Shown in pieces: positions 24,689 to 37,089 of a DNA stretch of 64,000 bases. The DNA is taken from assembly GCF_019393635.1 (NCBI RefSeq), contig NC_057863.1, positions 642,541,306 through 642,605,305 on the forward strand. The letters are read 5' to 3'. Within the stretch, counting starts at the first letter, position 1; each line of letters starts with the position of its first letter. Under the pieces are notes generated by a model, which saw only the letters and a program-made list of their open reading frames with translations, did no database searches and had not been told where the DNA came from. The DNA comes from Dromiciops gliroides. Lineage: Eukaryota > Chordata > Mammalia > Microbiotheria > Microbiotheriidae. A program made the position numbers and the translations under genes.

Positions 24689-24842
24689 GGGGCAGCTAGG
24701 TGGCGCAGTGGATAGAGCACCGGCCCTGGAGTCAGGAGGACCTGAGTTCAAATCCAGCCTCAGACACTTAACACTTACTAGCTGTGTGACCCTGGGCAAG
24801 TCACTTAACCCCAATTGCCTCACTAAAAAAAAAAAAATTATA
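24689..24842 (+). mobile_element. SINE, first of a tandem pair
   Basis: CAATTGCCTCACT tail subfamily. AATAGTGCCTTAG occurs before it, between it and the next SINE, and after the next. Confidence 0.95.
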
Positions 24843-24859
24843 AAGAATAGTGCCTTAGG

Positions 24860-25005
24860 GGGGCAGCTAGGTGGCACAGTGGATAAAGCACCGGCCCTGG
24901 ATTCAGGAGTACCTGAGTTCAAATCTGGCCTCAGACACTTGACACTAGCTGTGTGACCCCGGGCAAGTCACTTAACCCCCATTGCCCTGCAAAAAAAAAA
25001 AAAAA
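24860..25005 (+). mobile_element. SINE, second of a tandem pair
   Basis: CATTGCCCTGC tail subfamily, so not a copy of its neighbour. Shares the same target AATAGTGCCTTAG. Confidence 0.95.
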
Positions 25006-25047
25006 TAGTGCCTTAGCTCAGAAACAGCATGTTTATTGACTCTCGGC

Positions 25048-25198
25048 TTTTGGGGGGAGGGAGGGGGTCAATGAGGGTTAAGTGACTTGCCCAGGATAAC
25101 ACAGCTAGTAAGTGTCAAGTGTCTGAGGCCAAATTTGAACTCAAGTCCTCCTGAATCCAGAGCTAGTGCTTTATCCACTGTGCCACCTAGCTGCCCCC
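25048..25198 (-). mobile_element. SINE
   Basis: CAGAAACAG(C/T)AT at both ends; tail is G-rich rather than pure T. Confidence 0.9.
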
Positions 25199-25444
25199 CA
25201 GAAACAGTATATTTAAAACAAATATTTGAACTAGTTATTCTGACACAGGGAAAACAAAGCAATTTCTATATAATCTATGAAATAATAATTATTTGATTCC
25301 TCTTATTCTACCCTTTTCAGCTCCACTAAACTGCTTTTTTTTTTGGTCATTCAGAAATGGTTATAAAGTAAATTCCCACATTCCCATGTAAACCTCCACA
25401 GGACTCCCCAATCCTTCCAATGAATCGTGGTATGTATAGTTGTA

Positions 25445-26030
25445 AAAACAACTAGAATTTATTTAGCACCTGCTATGTGCCAGAAGCTGTGCTAAGTACT
25501 TTATATGTATTATCTCATTTTATTCTTAAAAGAACTGTGGCAGATAGGTACTATTGTTTTCCTAATTTTATATATGAGGAAACTGAAGAAGACAGAGGTT
25601 GTGACTTTCCCAAGGTCCTGTTAAGGGCTAAAATTCTAGCTAGTCTGTCTAAAATATCTAATGAGTGGTCACCAATAAATTATAAGCTTTAGCAAGAGTT
25701 AGACTTTTAGGCATTTATTAAGGAGAAGAAGAATTTGATAAAGAGAGAAAGAAAGGCCTAGATTCCTATCTATTAAAGGGAGAGCGCATTTCTAGCTGCC
25801 TTCTCTACCAGCATCTCCAGGAAAGAGAGCGTGAGACCAGTCTCTTCCTTCCTCCTCCCACTAGCCCGCGTCACTTCCTGACGCCAAAGAAAAGACTCCT
25901 GGTCTTGCCCTCAAAGACCTTCACTTCGTGGGTGGAACTCTTCTACAGTAAGTCTCCAGCAGGTGGCGTCATTCCAATCGTTACAGTCCCACAGCCTAGT
26001 AAGTGTCTGAAGTTGCATTTGGTTGTAATA
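25445..26030 (-). mobile_element. MIR split by an LTR
   Basis: Left part 25445-25618 (ACCTGCTATGTGCCAGAAGC, GAGGAAACTGAAGAAGACAG); right part 25986-26030 (CACAGCCTAGTAAGTGTCTG). Confidence 0.75.
25619..25985 (-). mobile_element. Solo LTR, 367 bp, inserted in a MIR
   Basis: Terminal TG...CA ends, flanked by GTCC on both sides (25615-25618 and 25986-25989). Same family as the LTR at 1075-1845, with most of its length alignable. The host MIR reads ...CCCAAGGTCC before and CACAGCCTAGTAAGTGTCTG after, so the empty site can be read directly. Confidence 0.8.
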
Positions 26031-26459
26031 CAGCTTTGATGAAATAGTATCAATTTCTGTAGAACAACGAATTACTGCAGATAGCAGAACTAAGTAACAG
26101 AAAAGAAGTTTGCCAAGATATGATTTGGATGAAAATTATTCTTGGTTTTTACTCTATATTTCTATAAACAATGGCTAAAGTAATAAATCAAAGATCAATC
26201 TTCAAGGGTAAGAGAATATGGAAAAAAACTATTTACTGGTAATGCCACATTAAAGTATACATATTGGAATCACCATCAGTGATATTATCTTTGAATAGGA
26301 ATAGTGCATATTAATAATATACATACTGATACCTATAACTTGAAGTAATTCACACTTATATGTCACTATATATCTATGAGTTTACTAGAAGCAAATTCTC
26401 CAATAATAAATCACTTATGTGGAAAATAAACATTCTTTCAGTGATAAAAAAAAAAAAAG

Positions 26460-26757
26460 AAATGTTGCCTTAGGAGCAGTTAATAGAACACTGGGCACGA
26501 AGTCAGGAGGACCTGAGTTCAAATGTGGCCTCAGACACTAGCTGTGTGACCCTGGGTAAGTCACTTTACCCCAATTTCCTTAAACATCTGGGGCCATCTC
26601 CTGATGTATATCTTGCCACTGGACCCAGATGGCTCTGGAGGAGAAAGTGAGGCTTGTAATTTTGACCAGCCTTCCCTTACTTAAATGCAATTCACTACAA
26701 GTCATGACATCACCCCAGTGGCATGGTCCTCTTCGAGAATGAAGGACAAACAACAAG
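26460..26757 (+). mobile_element. Long-tailed marsupial SINE
   Basis: SINE head like the common type, then a different tail: CTTGCCACTGGACCCAGATG, GTCATGACATCACC, CATGGTCCTCTTCGAGAATG, AAGGACAAACAACA. A minus-strand copy lies at 40030-40348. Confidence 0.75.
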
Positions 26758-26759
26758 AA

Positions 26760-27960
26760 CATAGCTTCCCCTTCATAGAGGGATTGGGCTATTGAGCTGT
26801 CTCAAAGTAGGATCATTTCCCACCCTGAGGAGCAGTCCCCTTCTTTCTCTATAGTAAAAAGAGTATGATACTGAAATTGGCAGGTAAAAGGAGCATTCCT
26901 GTAGGATGTCTGAGAGGGATGATCCAAGAAGTGTTAACTTCAAACCCTATTTCAACATACTGTGATTTTTCTTCTGCAAGAGTCCTATAAAATTAACCTC
27001 AGTTGATCTTGGGGGAGGGACATATTCAAGGGCATGGCATGGGGAGAGGGAAAGGGAAACTATACCAGTCTAGACATGTCTCTCTCTACAGATGACTTGA
27101 ATATTAGATTCATGTCAAATTGAATGAAATTTTTTCTGGCAGATTTGTACCATTTAAAATCTCAGAACAGCATTCATATTTTTTTCTTCGATGGCAATGC
27201 AATTTTGGGATACAAAATACTGTTTTAATCAAACTTCTACCCCTTTCTGGAGGAACAAGGAATTCTACACAATTGGCAGCAGGAAACTTACTGTGGTTAC
27301 TCTGAGGGTCTGGTTGAGTCTCCACCATATATAAGGGAGGTAAGAGTCCTATAATTTCAGATTTACAGGTGAGAACAGCTTCCAAGCTGGCTGGTTGGAG
27401 AGGGCACAAGACCCCAAATCAATCTCCTCCAACCACCTGGTCAGCACAGAGTTAGGAGGTGGCACCTCCCAAATGGTTCATAGGTCAGTCAATCAGCCAG
27501 TAAACTTTTATTTAGGACCTTTTATATGCTTGGCACTAATTGTAAATGCTGGGAAAACATGGAAAAAGAAAGGCAGTCCTAGCCCTCAGGAAGCTTACAA
27601 TCTAATAGCACACAAAAAGAAGCTAAGAGGGGTGAGAGAAGGTACCCATCGTGGGGACACGATGGATTCCAGTCCAAAGGAAATGAAGAGGTACTGGGTC
27701 TGAGAGTCCTCTTTGGGAGTTCTTTGCTCCACCCTCTGGTTCTCCAAATCAGGGGAGGCAAGACCAACAGAGTCGGGGTAGCAACTTTTTTTTTTTTTAA
27801 ATTAAAGCAAGGTCTGGTTCTGAATCTATCAGCAGTGCTTCAATTTTCTAATTCCCAGGGATTTTAGGGCAATGACTGGCTAAGTGGGATGGCAGAAATA
27901 AGACCAAAAGCTCATCTTTCTTATCCCTTCAGGATGTGGAAATATGTTATCTATTGAAAC
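26760..27960. other. No gene seen; one diverged repeat
   Basis: 27485-27605 carries TTTATTTAGGACCTTTTATATG...CTCAGGAAGCTTACAATCTA, the old repeat also at 37085, 44125 and 50905. The rest shows nothing I recognise. Confidence 0.45.
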
Positions 27961-27966
27961 TAAGGT

Positions 27967-28105
27967 GGGGCAGCACAGTGGATAGAGCACCGGCCCTGGA
28001 TTCAGGAGGACCTGAGTTCAAATCCGGTCTCAGACACTTAACAATTGCTAGCTGTGTGACTCTGGGCACATCACTTAACCCCAATTGCCTCACCAAAAAA
28101 GAAAC
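27967..28105 (+). mobile_element. SINE, slightly shortened head
   Basis: GGGGCAGCACAGTGGATAG lacks the usual TAGGTGGC; flanked by GAAACTAAGGTG. Confidence 0.9.
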
Positions 28106-28339
28106 TAAGGTGCTATTTACAGAAACAAAACCTTTCATTTTGGCTTTGGAAATAGGCATCATCATAATTTGGGGGAGCAGGAAAAAAAATTTTTGGCAAT
28201 TTAGGGATATAAGGCAAAATAGTGATAAGTAACAAATTACTTAAGAGATATAAAACCGTTAGCAGGATCATCTACCAGGGTTCTTTTGTCTCTAGCTTGA
28301 CTGCTGCCAAAGAAAATGACCTTGAGGCATGTTCTTCTT

Positions 28340-28502
28340 TTTTTTTTTTAATTTTATTTTTTTTTAGTGAGGCAATGGGGGTTAAGTGACTTGCCCAGGG
28401 TCACACAGCTAGTAAGTGTCAAGTGTCTGAGGCTGGATTTGAACTCAGATCCTCCTGAATCCAGGGCCAGTGCTTTATCCACTGCGTCACCTAGCTGCCC
28501 CC
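28340..28502 (-). mobile_element. SINE
   Basis: Poly-T start and CTAGCTGCCCCC end. Confidence 0.9.
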
Positions 28503-29128
28503 ATTAACTCTTTATCATGAAACATTTGTTAACTGAGAAGGAAAAAGCAAGAATAACCAACCTATGAGTACACCTTGGGTGGATGAGTACACTCTGGGTC
28601 ACACTCTCCCACCAATGCACACAGTGTCCATGAGGAAAGTGGACACAAACTTATAGAGACTTCACAGGAAGGCAGGTAAGTAAGCAATGTCCCTGAGGTA
28701 ACTCGGGACTCCAAATGGGAGATCCTAATACCTTTGATCTTCTTTTCAAAAACAAACACAAACAAAAAACAACAACAGTCTATACACATGTCATCTGCTG
28801 TGCAGGGCCAAATCTGGCCCTCTCCATTTTTCTGATAGTAGAATCAGATGCTACTTTCAGGCCACTTTAAGATCTTTTGGTGACAACAGAGATCCTAATG
28901 TCTTCAGAGACATTCAGGTTATTTCCCTGTACTCAGGCTTGCTCACTTAGTTCTGAAGAATTTCCCCTTTCAAGCTACAGATAGAAATAAAGTAGAAAGC
29001 AGACAAAAATCTGAAGGTTTCCCCCCCCTCGCCCCCCCATTTCTGATTATATAACATATTATTCTATTCTATTATATATGGTAGTACAGAGTAGGGCAGC
29101 TTAGCCTATCCTTTCCTCAAACTAATCT

Positions 29129-29276
29129 TTTTTTTTTTCTTTCAGGGCAATGAGGGTTAAGTGACTTGCCTAGGGTCACACAGCTAGTAAGTGTCAAGTG
29201 TCTGAAGCCAGATCTGAACTCAGGTCCTCCTGAATCCAGGACTGGTGCTTTATCCACTGCACTACCTAGCTGCCCC
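29129..29276 (-). mobile_element. SINE
   Basis: CAAACTAATCTTT at both ends. Flanks 28503-29128 and 29280-29870 hold no gene that I can support. Confidence 0.9.
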
Positions 29277-29877
29277 CAAACTAATCTTTAAATTGAGTCT
29301 CCTCTCTTTGACTAACTCTTGCCTCAATTCTAGGCTCCTTTTTGTGAAGTGACTCAGCCATTGAGAAACCCCAATTCACATTTGGTCATCAATGATAGGT
29401 AATTTACTATCTTCCCATAGTTGACAAAATGTTCTAGTGGTCCTGGCTTCCCCTTCCAAGTCTACACAATAGTCATATAAGCACATGAGCTGGGAAGTGA
29501 GCCACCTGGGCTATCTTTCTTGAAGAGGCCACTCTGCCTCTCAGTTATCCGCATTTCTACCTAAGTAGTGAGGGACTGCTTTCCTCCTCGAGCAAATGCC
29601 TGTTTTTCTGTCCCCTTCCCATACATAGTAAGAAAAGAGCATCAGCTTATACTTGCTTGCATTATGCAGACACATAAGAGAGACAGTCCAGACAGAGAGT
29701 GCATTGGCAGAGGGCAGTGAATCTAGATGGGGTTAACTTCCTCAATGCTTAGCAGTTAAACTTTTCCAAATACTTCCCTGCACTTTTTGAGGTTGTAAAG
29801 AATCAGAAACAAAACTGAACATCATTGCTTGGAAATGGATTAAAAATTTGTCTAAAAAAAAAAAAGAAAAGAAAAAA

Positions 29878-30021
29878 AGGGCAGCTAGGTGGCGCAGTGG
29901 ATAGAGCACCGGCCCTGGAGTCAGGAGGACCTGAGTTCAAAATCTGGCCTCAGACACTTAACACTTACTAGCTGTGTGACCTTGGGCAAGTCACTTAACC
30001 CCAATTGCCTCACTTAAAAAA
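29878..30021 (+). mobile_element. SINE next to an L1 3' end
   Basis: Preceded by an A/G-rich run; tail CAATTGCCTCACTTAAAA leads into the L1 at 30022. Confidence 0.9.
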
Positions 30022-30745
30022 AATATTTGATTTATAGCTGCTCTCTTTGTGGTAGCAAGGAATTGGAAGTTGAAGGGGTGCCCATCAATTGGGAAATGGC
30101 TGGACAAGTTGTGGTATATGAATACAATGGAATACTATTGTGCTGTAAGAAATGATGAGCAGGAGGAGTTCAGAGAAACCTGGAGGGTCTTACGTGAGCT
30201 GATGATGAGTGAGATGAGCAGAACCAGAAGAACATTGTACACAGTATCATCAACATTGAGTGTTGACCTACTGTGATGGACTATATTCTTCTCACCAATG
30301 CAATGGTACAGAAGAGTTCCAGGAGACCCATGATAGAAGAGGATCTCCAAATCCAAGGAAAAAAAAAAAAAGAACTGTGGAATATAGATGCTGATTGAAC
30401 CATACTATTTCTTTTGTTTTGGGTGCTGTTGTTTTTTTCTATTTTGAGGTTTTGCATCATTGCTCTGATTTTTTCTCTTATAACAGGACTAATGCAGAAA
30501 TAGGATTAATGTTATTATGTGTGTATATATATATGTGTGTGTGTGTGTGTATAGATATATATATATATATCTATATCCATATGTATATAGATATATAGAT
30601 ATAACCTATATCAGATTACCTGCTGTCTAGGGGAGGGGGGAGGGAGGGGAGGGAGGGAGAAAAATCTGAAATTGTAAAGCTTGTAGAAACAAAAGTTGAG
30701 AACTATCTTTACATGTAACGGAAAAAATAAAATACCTTATGTAAA
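30022..30745 (+). mobile_element. L1 3' end
   Basis: Reads SLCGSKELEVEGVPIN.. then LDKLWYMNTMEYYCAVRNDE, LRELMMSEMSRTRRTLYTVS, stop, 3'UTR with a TG/TA microsatellite (30520-30605) and AATAAA near 30725. A SINE abuts its 5' end. Confidence 0.85.
30518..30605. repeat. TG/TA microsatellite
   Basis: (TA)n(TG)n(TA)n in an L1 3'UTR. Confidence 0.9.
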
Positions 30746-30834
30746 ATTAAAAATATATATTTGTGTGTGTGCTTGTGTGTATTATTTTGGCTCCTTTGTT
30801 GTCTACACACATTCCCATGTCTCCCCTATTCTCC

Positions 30835-31135
30835 AAAGACCCTCATTTGAGCCTGCCTCCTCCACTAGCTATGGTATTTTATTTCCTTTCTCTTTTAAAC
30901 TCCTTTAGACTGTTATACTACTGACTGCCCTCTATTATTTCCTTCTCAACCCTTTACAATCTGTCTTCTGACTCTCATCCCACAGAAACTTCCTCCTCCA
31001 AAGGCACCAGCGATCTCTTCTTTGCTCAATCCAACCTCCTCCTCTCAAGCCTCATCCTTCTTGAGCTCTCTGCAGTCTATTCCTGGTCCTCTCCTCCTTC
31101 CCATCAGACCTCTTCAGTTTCTTTTGCTGGATCAT
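30835..31135 (+). mobile_element. Possible old CR1/L3 fragment
   Basis: Pyrimidine-rich run with AAGGCACCAGCGATCTCTTC, ATCCTTCTTGAGCTCTCTGC resembles the finger/RT part of CR1-like LINEs. No ORF; weak. Confidence 0.35.
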
Positions 31136-31856
31136 AATTGTTTTCATGTCCCTTTTCATGTCTGTTTTCTCTGAGAATAAAAGTTATTTGGGAAGGGAAA
31201 AACACAAATTATTAGATAATTGCAGGGTGTTTTTGGTCAGCCAGGGTCACGAAGCCAGCATGAACTATTTGCCAAGACACAGAACTGGTGAGTGGGATTG
31301 GTAATCCACTATTTTCAGTGATCTATGCAAAATTGTATGAGAACAAGGGAGCTGCTACAAGACTTGGAGATGGACAATTAATCCAGTTTTCCAAAACAGG
31401 AAGAGGATGGAGTTGTCTAATTATAAGCCAGGGGAGGCTGGATTTTTTATTCCTAACAACACCCTAGCATGTACCTTAACAAGGAAGGCGACAAGCCCTG
31501 TCTACTGCAAAGCATTAGACAGATTCTGTCTTGCAGGCCATATGATAAAGATGAATGAGTTCACTCAGGGGTAGCCTTGAGTGAACAGGCATAGACAACA
31601 GGGTTTGCCATAAGTGATTGTGATTCACACACATACACACAAAATAAAGGACTGCACATGGAGGATCTCATGTCTAAGGAGTGTAGAGGATGGGCAATTT
31701 TGCAGTGATTTGTATAGAGAGAATATTTACTTTTCTACCTTTGTCAAGTAATTCTTATGTTGGCACAAGGTAGTTGGCAGGGTTGGCTTCCTCTTAGAGA
31801 AGGAAGTGATAAAGCTTAAAGACCGCCTCTCCCTTCACCATATTTTCAGAAAGAAT
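31136..31856. other. No gene seen
   Basis: AT-rich single-copy-looking sequence up to the tail of the HNRNPDL retrocopy; no long ORF or known repeat core. Confidence 0.4.
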
Positions 31857-32001
31857 TTTTTTTTTTTTTGCAGAGTAAAGGATAAAAAACTTTTATTCAT
31901 TTGTAGTTAGGGAAAAGACAATTTCAATGTCAACTTGTCACCTATTCATAAAATTGTAAACTACTTACAGGAATCACTCCCCTAAACACACTGCATCGAT
32001 T

Positions 32002-32153
32002 GCCTTTTTTTTTTTTTTTTGCTGGGCAATGGGGGTTAAGTGACTTGCCCAGGGTCACACGGCTAGTAAGTCAAGTGTCTAAGGCCGGATTTGAACTCAG
32101 GTACTCCTGAATCCAAGGCTGGTGCTTTATCCACTGAGCCACCTAGCCGCCCC
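32002..32153 (-). mobile_element. SINE inside HNRNPDL retrocopy
   Basis: GCATC(G/T)ATTGCCTTTT at both ends, so it is younger than the retrocopy. Confidence 0.9.
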
Positions 32154-33733
32154 GCATCTATTGCCTTTTGACAACACAAAAGCAAATCATCTCCCTCCAA
32201 CTTCCTGTTTCTGAGTGAACAGGGAAACAATTCCTGGTGAAATCTAATTCTGTCACTTTGCTTATAAGGAAGGACAATTTAGCAACACCAACATGGTGAA
32301 AATCAAAGCTAGGAGAATGCAAAGTAAACTTGAGAGCCCTTAGGAGAACGAGAAGGAAGACAAGTCCAGAGGACAGAAGGGGAAAAAAGAGCAGTGTGGA
32401 CAAAACCAACAGGTATTAGACTAAGGCTTAACTTGATTGCATGAAATTAGAAGTAAAGTTTAGGCTCAAAGAACAAACTTGATATATTACAGGTCTAACA
32501 AAGATCATAAACTACAGAGGAATCTGTGGGAATTGGAACCAGTTTTTAAATACGGAGCCTAGTTTGGTTCTTTGCTTAAGAGCTATGAAGGCCTGATTCA
32601 ATTGCAGTATACTATTAGGAAGCCCTGCTATAATTACATAGAATGTGTCACATAAAGAAGGCTTTAAGTTTCTAGTTACCACATACACCTCCCCCTTTAA
32701 TCTGAATATGGAAATGCTTCACTACTCAGAGCACATGCACTATGAATATCATTTAAAAACGGAAAAATAACCTTTATTTAGAATACAAACCAATACATGA
32801 GTTTTGGGGATTGACTATTATGACTTTTCCTAAGAACTTCCATGACAAAAGGTGTAATCTACTAAAGTTTTCCAAACTGTTTTCCTACAGGAAATAGCTA
32901 TCTATGGTTTGGCAGTGGCAGTGACATAATGCACTACTTTCAGAGTACAATTGATTTTCTTACAGGGAAAATCTTGCCCATATTAATCTTTGAACCAGTT
33001 CTAATGGATACAGAAATATGCAATTTGAATACTCACATTCAATGCAAGTGTCAAATAATCGTAATAGATGGGTTGTTGTGGTTTTTTTTTTTTTAACAAA
33101 TAGACTCAAAGCATCCTGTCAACTCAAAAGCAGTTACTAACAATGCCTTATTTGAATGGTGTATAATAAAAAGGTGCTCCTCTTCTTGAAAATAAAAGTC
33201 AAGGGATCTATGTCCTGAGAAAAACAATTTCAGCTATTCACAACATGCTGAATTAACACTTCTCATCACAAAGATCCCAAGAATGCATGTGGGGGGACAA
33301 ACACTGTAAAACTGCATGGTAGCAGCTATGGTTATTTTAAACATGGACACAAATCCTTAACATAGACCTTGCCAAGGGAATTAGGAAACTAAGGCAGTTT
33401 GTGGCTCACTATTTATAAAGGATCACTGTTTTTCCCCACTGCCCATGACTCCTAGAAAATAAACTGTGCCTCAATTATTGCTTATTTAAAATTACATTTT
33501 TACAGAGCTATTTAGTACCTGACAGAAAAACAATCATAAGTAATTTATTTTTGAGAATCATTTAACATGAAATTATACAAATAAAATTTGTATAAACACA
33601 AATCCACATTTGTCATAACACAGATGGCAAAGGACAAAACAAAAACAAGAAAACTAAATCGGCAGCTACATACAATTGGACACAGTTGTGTCATGTACAC
33701 TAAAAGTCTTTTTTACAAAATAGTCATCTCTCG

Positions 33734-33881
33734 GGGCAGCTAGATGGCGCAGTGGTTAAAGCACCGGCCCTGGATTCAGGAGGACCTGAGTTCAAATCCG
33801 GCCTCAGACACTTAACACTTACTAGCTGTGTGACCCTGGGCAAGTCACTTAACCCCCATTGCCCCGCAAAAAAAAAAAAAA
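33734..33881 (+). mobile_element. SINE inside HNRNPDL retrocopy
   Basis: AAAATAGTCATCTC duplicated; CATTGCCCCGC tail. Confidence 0.95.
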
Positions 33882-33888
33882 ATAGTCA

Positions 33889-34140
<252 letters not shown>

Positions 34141-34186
34141 CTAATTGCTCGTGTCCCAGCTCAGACGCCCAATAAACATCTTCTTT

Positions 34187-34340
34187 CTTTCTTTTTTTTT
34201 TTTTGTGGGCCAATGAGGGTTAAGTGACTTGCCCAAGGTCACACAGCTAGTAAGTGTCAAATGTCTGAGGCTACATTTGAACTCAGGTCCTCCTGAATCC
34301 AGGGCCAGTGCTCTATCTACTGCGCCACCTAGCTGCCCCC
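34187..34340 (-). mobile_element. SINE at 5' end of HNRNPDL retrocopy
   Basis: Lies between the retrocopy start (GATGTTTATTGG, reverse) and the distal target copy near 34347. Confidence 0.9.
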
Positions 34341-34499
34341 AAAAAAGAATATTTTTGAAAGAATAAAAGAAGCCACTTAAGGTGAGAGAAAGAGAAAGGA
34401 AGGAAAAAAGAAAAAGGAATCTAGTCGTCAGAGAGAAATCCCAATCTCCATCATTAGATTAGAGAGTGAAGAGTGTGAAGGAAAAGAGGAAAGATTGTA

Positions 34500-34680
34500 G
34501 ATTTCGAAATGGAAGAGACCTCAAAGGCCATCCAAACCCAAACTCTCATTTTACAGATGTGGAAACTGAGGCGCAGGGAAATGAAGTGACTACACAGAGT
34601 AAGTTTCTGCAGTAGAATTTGAACCCATGTCTTCGTGACTCCACATTGTCTGTCTACTATACCAACACTACCTCTCAACA
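34500..34680 (-). mobile_element. MIR-type fragment
   Basis: TTTTACAGATGTGGAAACTGAGGC is split here as ATTTTACAGATG and GGAAACTGAGGCGCAG. Confidence 0.55.
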
Positions 34681-34684
34681 TTTG

Positions 34685-34850
34685 TTTTTTTGTTTATTTT
34701 GTTGTTGTTGTTGTTGTGAGGCAATTGGGGTTAAGTGACTTGCCCAGGGTCACACAGCTAGTAAGTGTGTAAAGTGTCTGAGGTCGGATTTGAACTCAGG
34801 TCCTCCTGAATCCAGGGCCAGTGCTCTATCCACTGCCACCTAGCTGACCC
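34685..34850 (-). mobile_element. SINE
   Basis: CCAACACTACCTCTCAACA at both ends; tail has (GTT)n. Confidence 0.95.
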
Positions 34851-34974
34851 TCCACCAACACTACCTCTCAACAGAAAGGATGACAGAACAGTTGGAGCTA
34901 AATAGTAGGTACAGATATTCCATAAAGGAGATGGGTATTTGAGACTTCCATTATGAGGGAGGCAAGACGGTACA

Positions 34975-35067
34975 GGTGGCACAGTGGATAAAGTACCAGT
35001 CCTAGATTCAGGAAGACTAGAGTTGAAATCTGGCCTCAGACACTTACTGACAATGTGACCTCAGGCA
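34975..35067 (+). mobile_element. SINE remnant, diverged
   Basis: TGGCACAGTGGATAAAGTAC, then TGTGACCTCAGGCAAGTCAT; cut off by the L1 3'UTR. Confidence 0.6.
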
Positions 35068-35655
35068 AGTCATTTAGCACTGTAATAGCAACATTGTATG
35101 ATGATTGACTGTGATAGACTTGGTTTTTCTCAGCAATACAATGATCCAAGACAATTCCAAAGGACTCATGACGGAGAATGTTCTCCACAGCCAGAGAGAG
35201 AACTGAGGAATCTGAATTCAGATTAAACCATACTATTTCTGCTTTTTAAAATTTTAACATTTTTTTTGAGGTTTTTCCCTTTTGTTCTGATTCTTCTTTC
35301 ACAGCATGACTAATGCAGAAATATGTTTAATGTGATTGTACACATATAATTCTATCAGATTGCTTTCTGTCTTGGAGAGGAGGGAGGGAAGGGAGGAAGA
35401 AAAATTTGGAACTAAAAATGTAAAAAACAAATGTTGAAAACTATCTTTACATGTAACTGGAAAATAATAAAATACTTATGATTTTTTTTTGGGGGGGGGC
35501 CAGGGCAATGAGGGTTAAATGCCTTGCCCAAGGTCACACAGCTAGTAAGTGTCAAGTGTCTGAGGCCGTATTTGAACTCAGGTCCTCCTGAATCCAGGGC
35601 TGGTGCTTTATCCACTGCACCACCTAACTGCCCAATACTTAGGATTTTTTTTTTA
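35068..35655 (+). mobile_element. L1 3'UTR fragment with a nested SINE
   Basis: Begins in the ATAGCAACATTGTATGATGA region just before the ORF2 stop, continues through CTGATTCTTCTTTCACAGCA to AATAATAAAATACTTATG. SINE at 35480-35632 duplicated AATACTTATGATTT. Confidence 0.8.
35480..35632 (-). mobile_element. SINE in L1 3'UTR
   Basis: AATACTTA(T/G)GATTTTTTTT both sides. Confidence 0.9.
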
Positions 35656-35689
35656 AAAGACTTTAATGAGAAAAAAGTCACAACATCGT

Positions 35690-35960
35690 GCCTCGGTTTC
35701 CCTAACTATAAAATGAGCTGGAGAAGAAAACAATAAACCACTCCAGCATCTTTGCCAAGAAAACCCTAAAATAAGGTCATGAAGAGTAGGACATGACTGA
35801 AATTATTCAATAACAATAACAAAGATAGAGAAGCCATTCAGGTAACCAAGGGTCTGGGTTCGAATCCCCACCCTGGGTCTCAGTTTCCTTTTCTTTAAAA
35901 TGACGGGGTTGGACTGGATGGCCTCTGAGAACTCTTTAGCTCTACTTGGATCCTAAGATT
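35690..35960 (+). mobile_element. BovB-tailed SINE, then MIR-type piece
   Basis: GCCTCGGTTTCCCTAACTAT, AATAAACCACTCCAGCATCT and GGACATGACTGAAATTATTC form the BovB-type tail (to 35815); a MIR-type end (TTGGACTGGATGGCCTCTGA) follows. Confidence 0.7.
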
Positions 35961-36417
35961 TCCAGATCGTGGCTTAAAATGAGTTCAGAGAGTTCTACAA
36001 ACATCAGATGGGCAACATGTTGCATTCAAGTGAACAAAGTGGTCGCTTCCCATTTTGGTTGGTCTTTGGCCTTGCCCTTAGGGAAGGGCTTCTAGACTGT
36101 GATTCCTTCCTTTCACATCTATTCTACTATCCATGGGATAGGTGACTGCTGCCACCACTGCCCATTGCAGTTGAGCAAAATCATAGATGACTTAGTTGCT
36201 GGATCGCTGTGCAGACACCTGAGCAGAGATGCGGCCATTGGGGATGGTGCAAGATGGATCTGCCACCAGAGGCAGAGACAGCATGAAGTTGAATGGAAGA
36301 GGTAGCTTGGTAGGATGTCCAGATCTCAAAAGAGGATGAATGAGATGGGGAGTAGGGACATTCTTTCCTGCATTCTCCCTTCACAGGACCTTGGGCTTCA
36401 GAAGCACAATCTCTCCT

Positions 36418-36564
36418 TTTTTTGTGTGTTTTTTTTTGAGGGGCAATGAGGGTTAAGTGACTTGCCCAAGGTCACACAGCTAGCAAATGTCTGAGGTTGG
36501 ATTTGAACTCAGGTCCTCCTGAATCCAGGGCCAGTGCTCTATCCACTGTGCCACCTAGCTGCCC
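36418..36564 (-). mobile_element. SINE
   Basis: AATCTCTCCTTTT / AAGCTCTCCTTTT at the two ends. 35960-36417 and 36565-37084 show no gene. Confidence 0.9.
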
Positions 36565-37089
36565 TGCAAGCTCTCCTTTTAATCCATGCCCTTTAGGACA
36601 GAGGAAAAAAACAACTCAATATGCTGCTCACTTGGCCTGGGTCTATTAGAAACACATTTATTGATTATATAAATCGAAGCACATCTGCTTAGAAAGATTT
36701 CCAAAAGGCAGAGTTTCCCCCAACATCACTGCCACAACATTTACCACTTAGAATGTTATAGTAATCATGAAACAAATGAAAAATTCCAAAGTCAAGATTA
36801 AACAGGGGTATAGAGTTTAGAGGAAGGATTTTAAGTAACTCAATGATAGTTACTTAACAGTAACTTAATTTTCGACTTATCCTGTGCTGCTACTCTTAGT
36901 TGCATTAGCCAAAGGGTCTCTTATTCTTATTCAGGCAATTCAGATACGTATACATTTGGTGCCAAGTTTGGTACAGAGTGATCAGAGTTCCACCCTGAAC
37001 TTTGACTTAGTTTTCCTTTAGAAACTGTTTAAGCCTTTGATAAAGATGTTACAAAATGGATTTTGGACTGGAACAAGACACTTATATCT

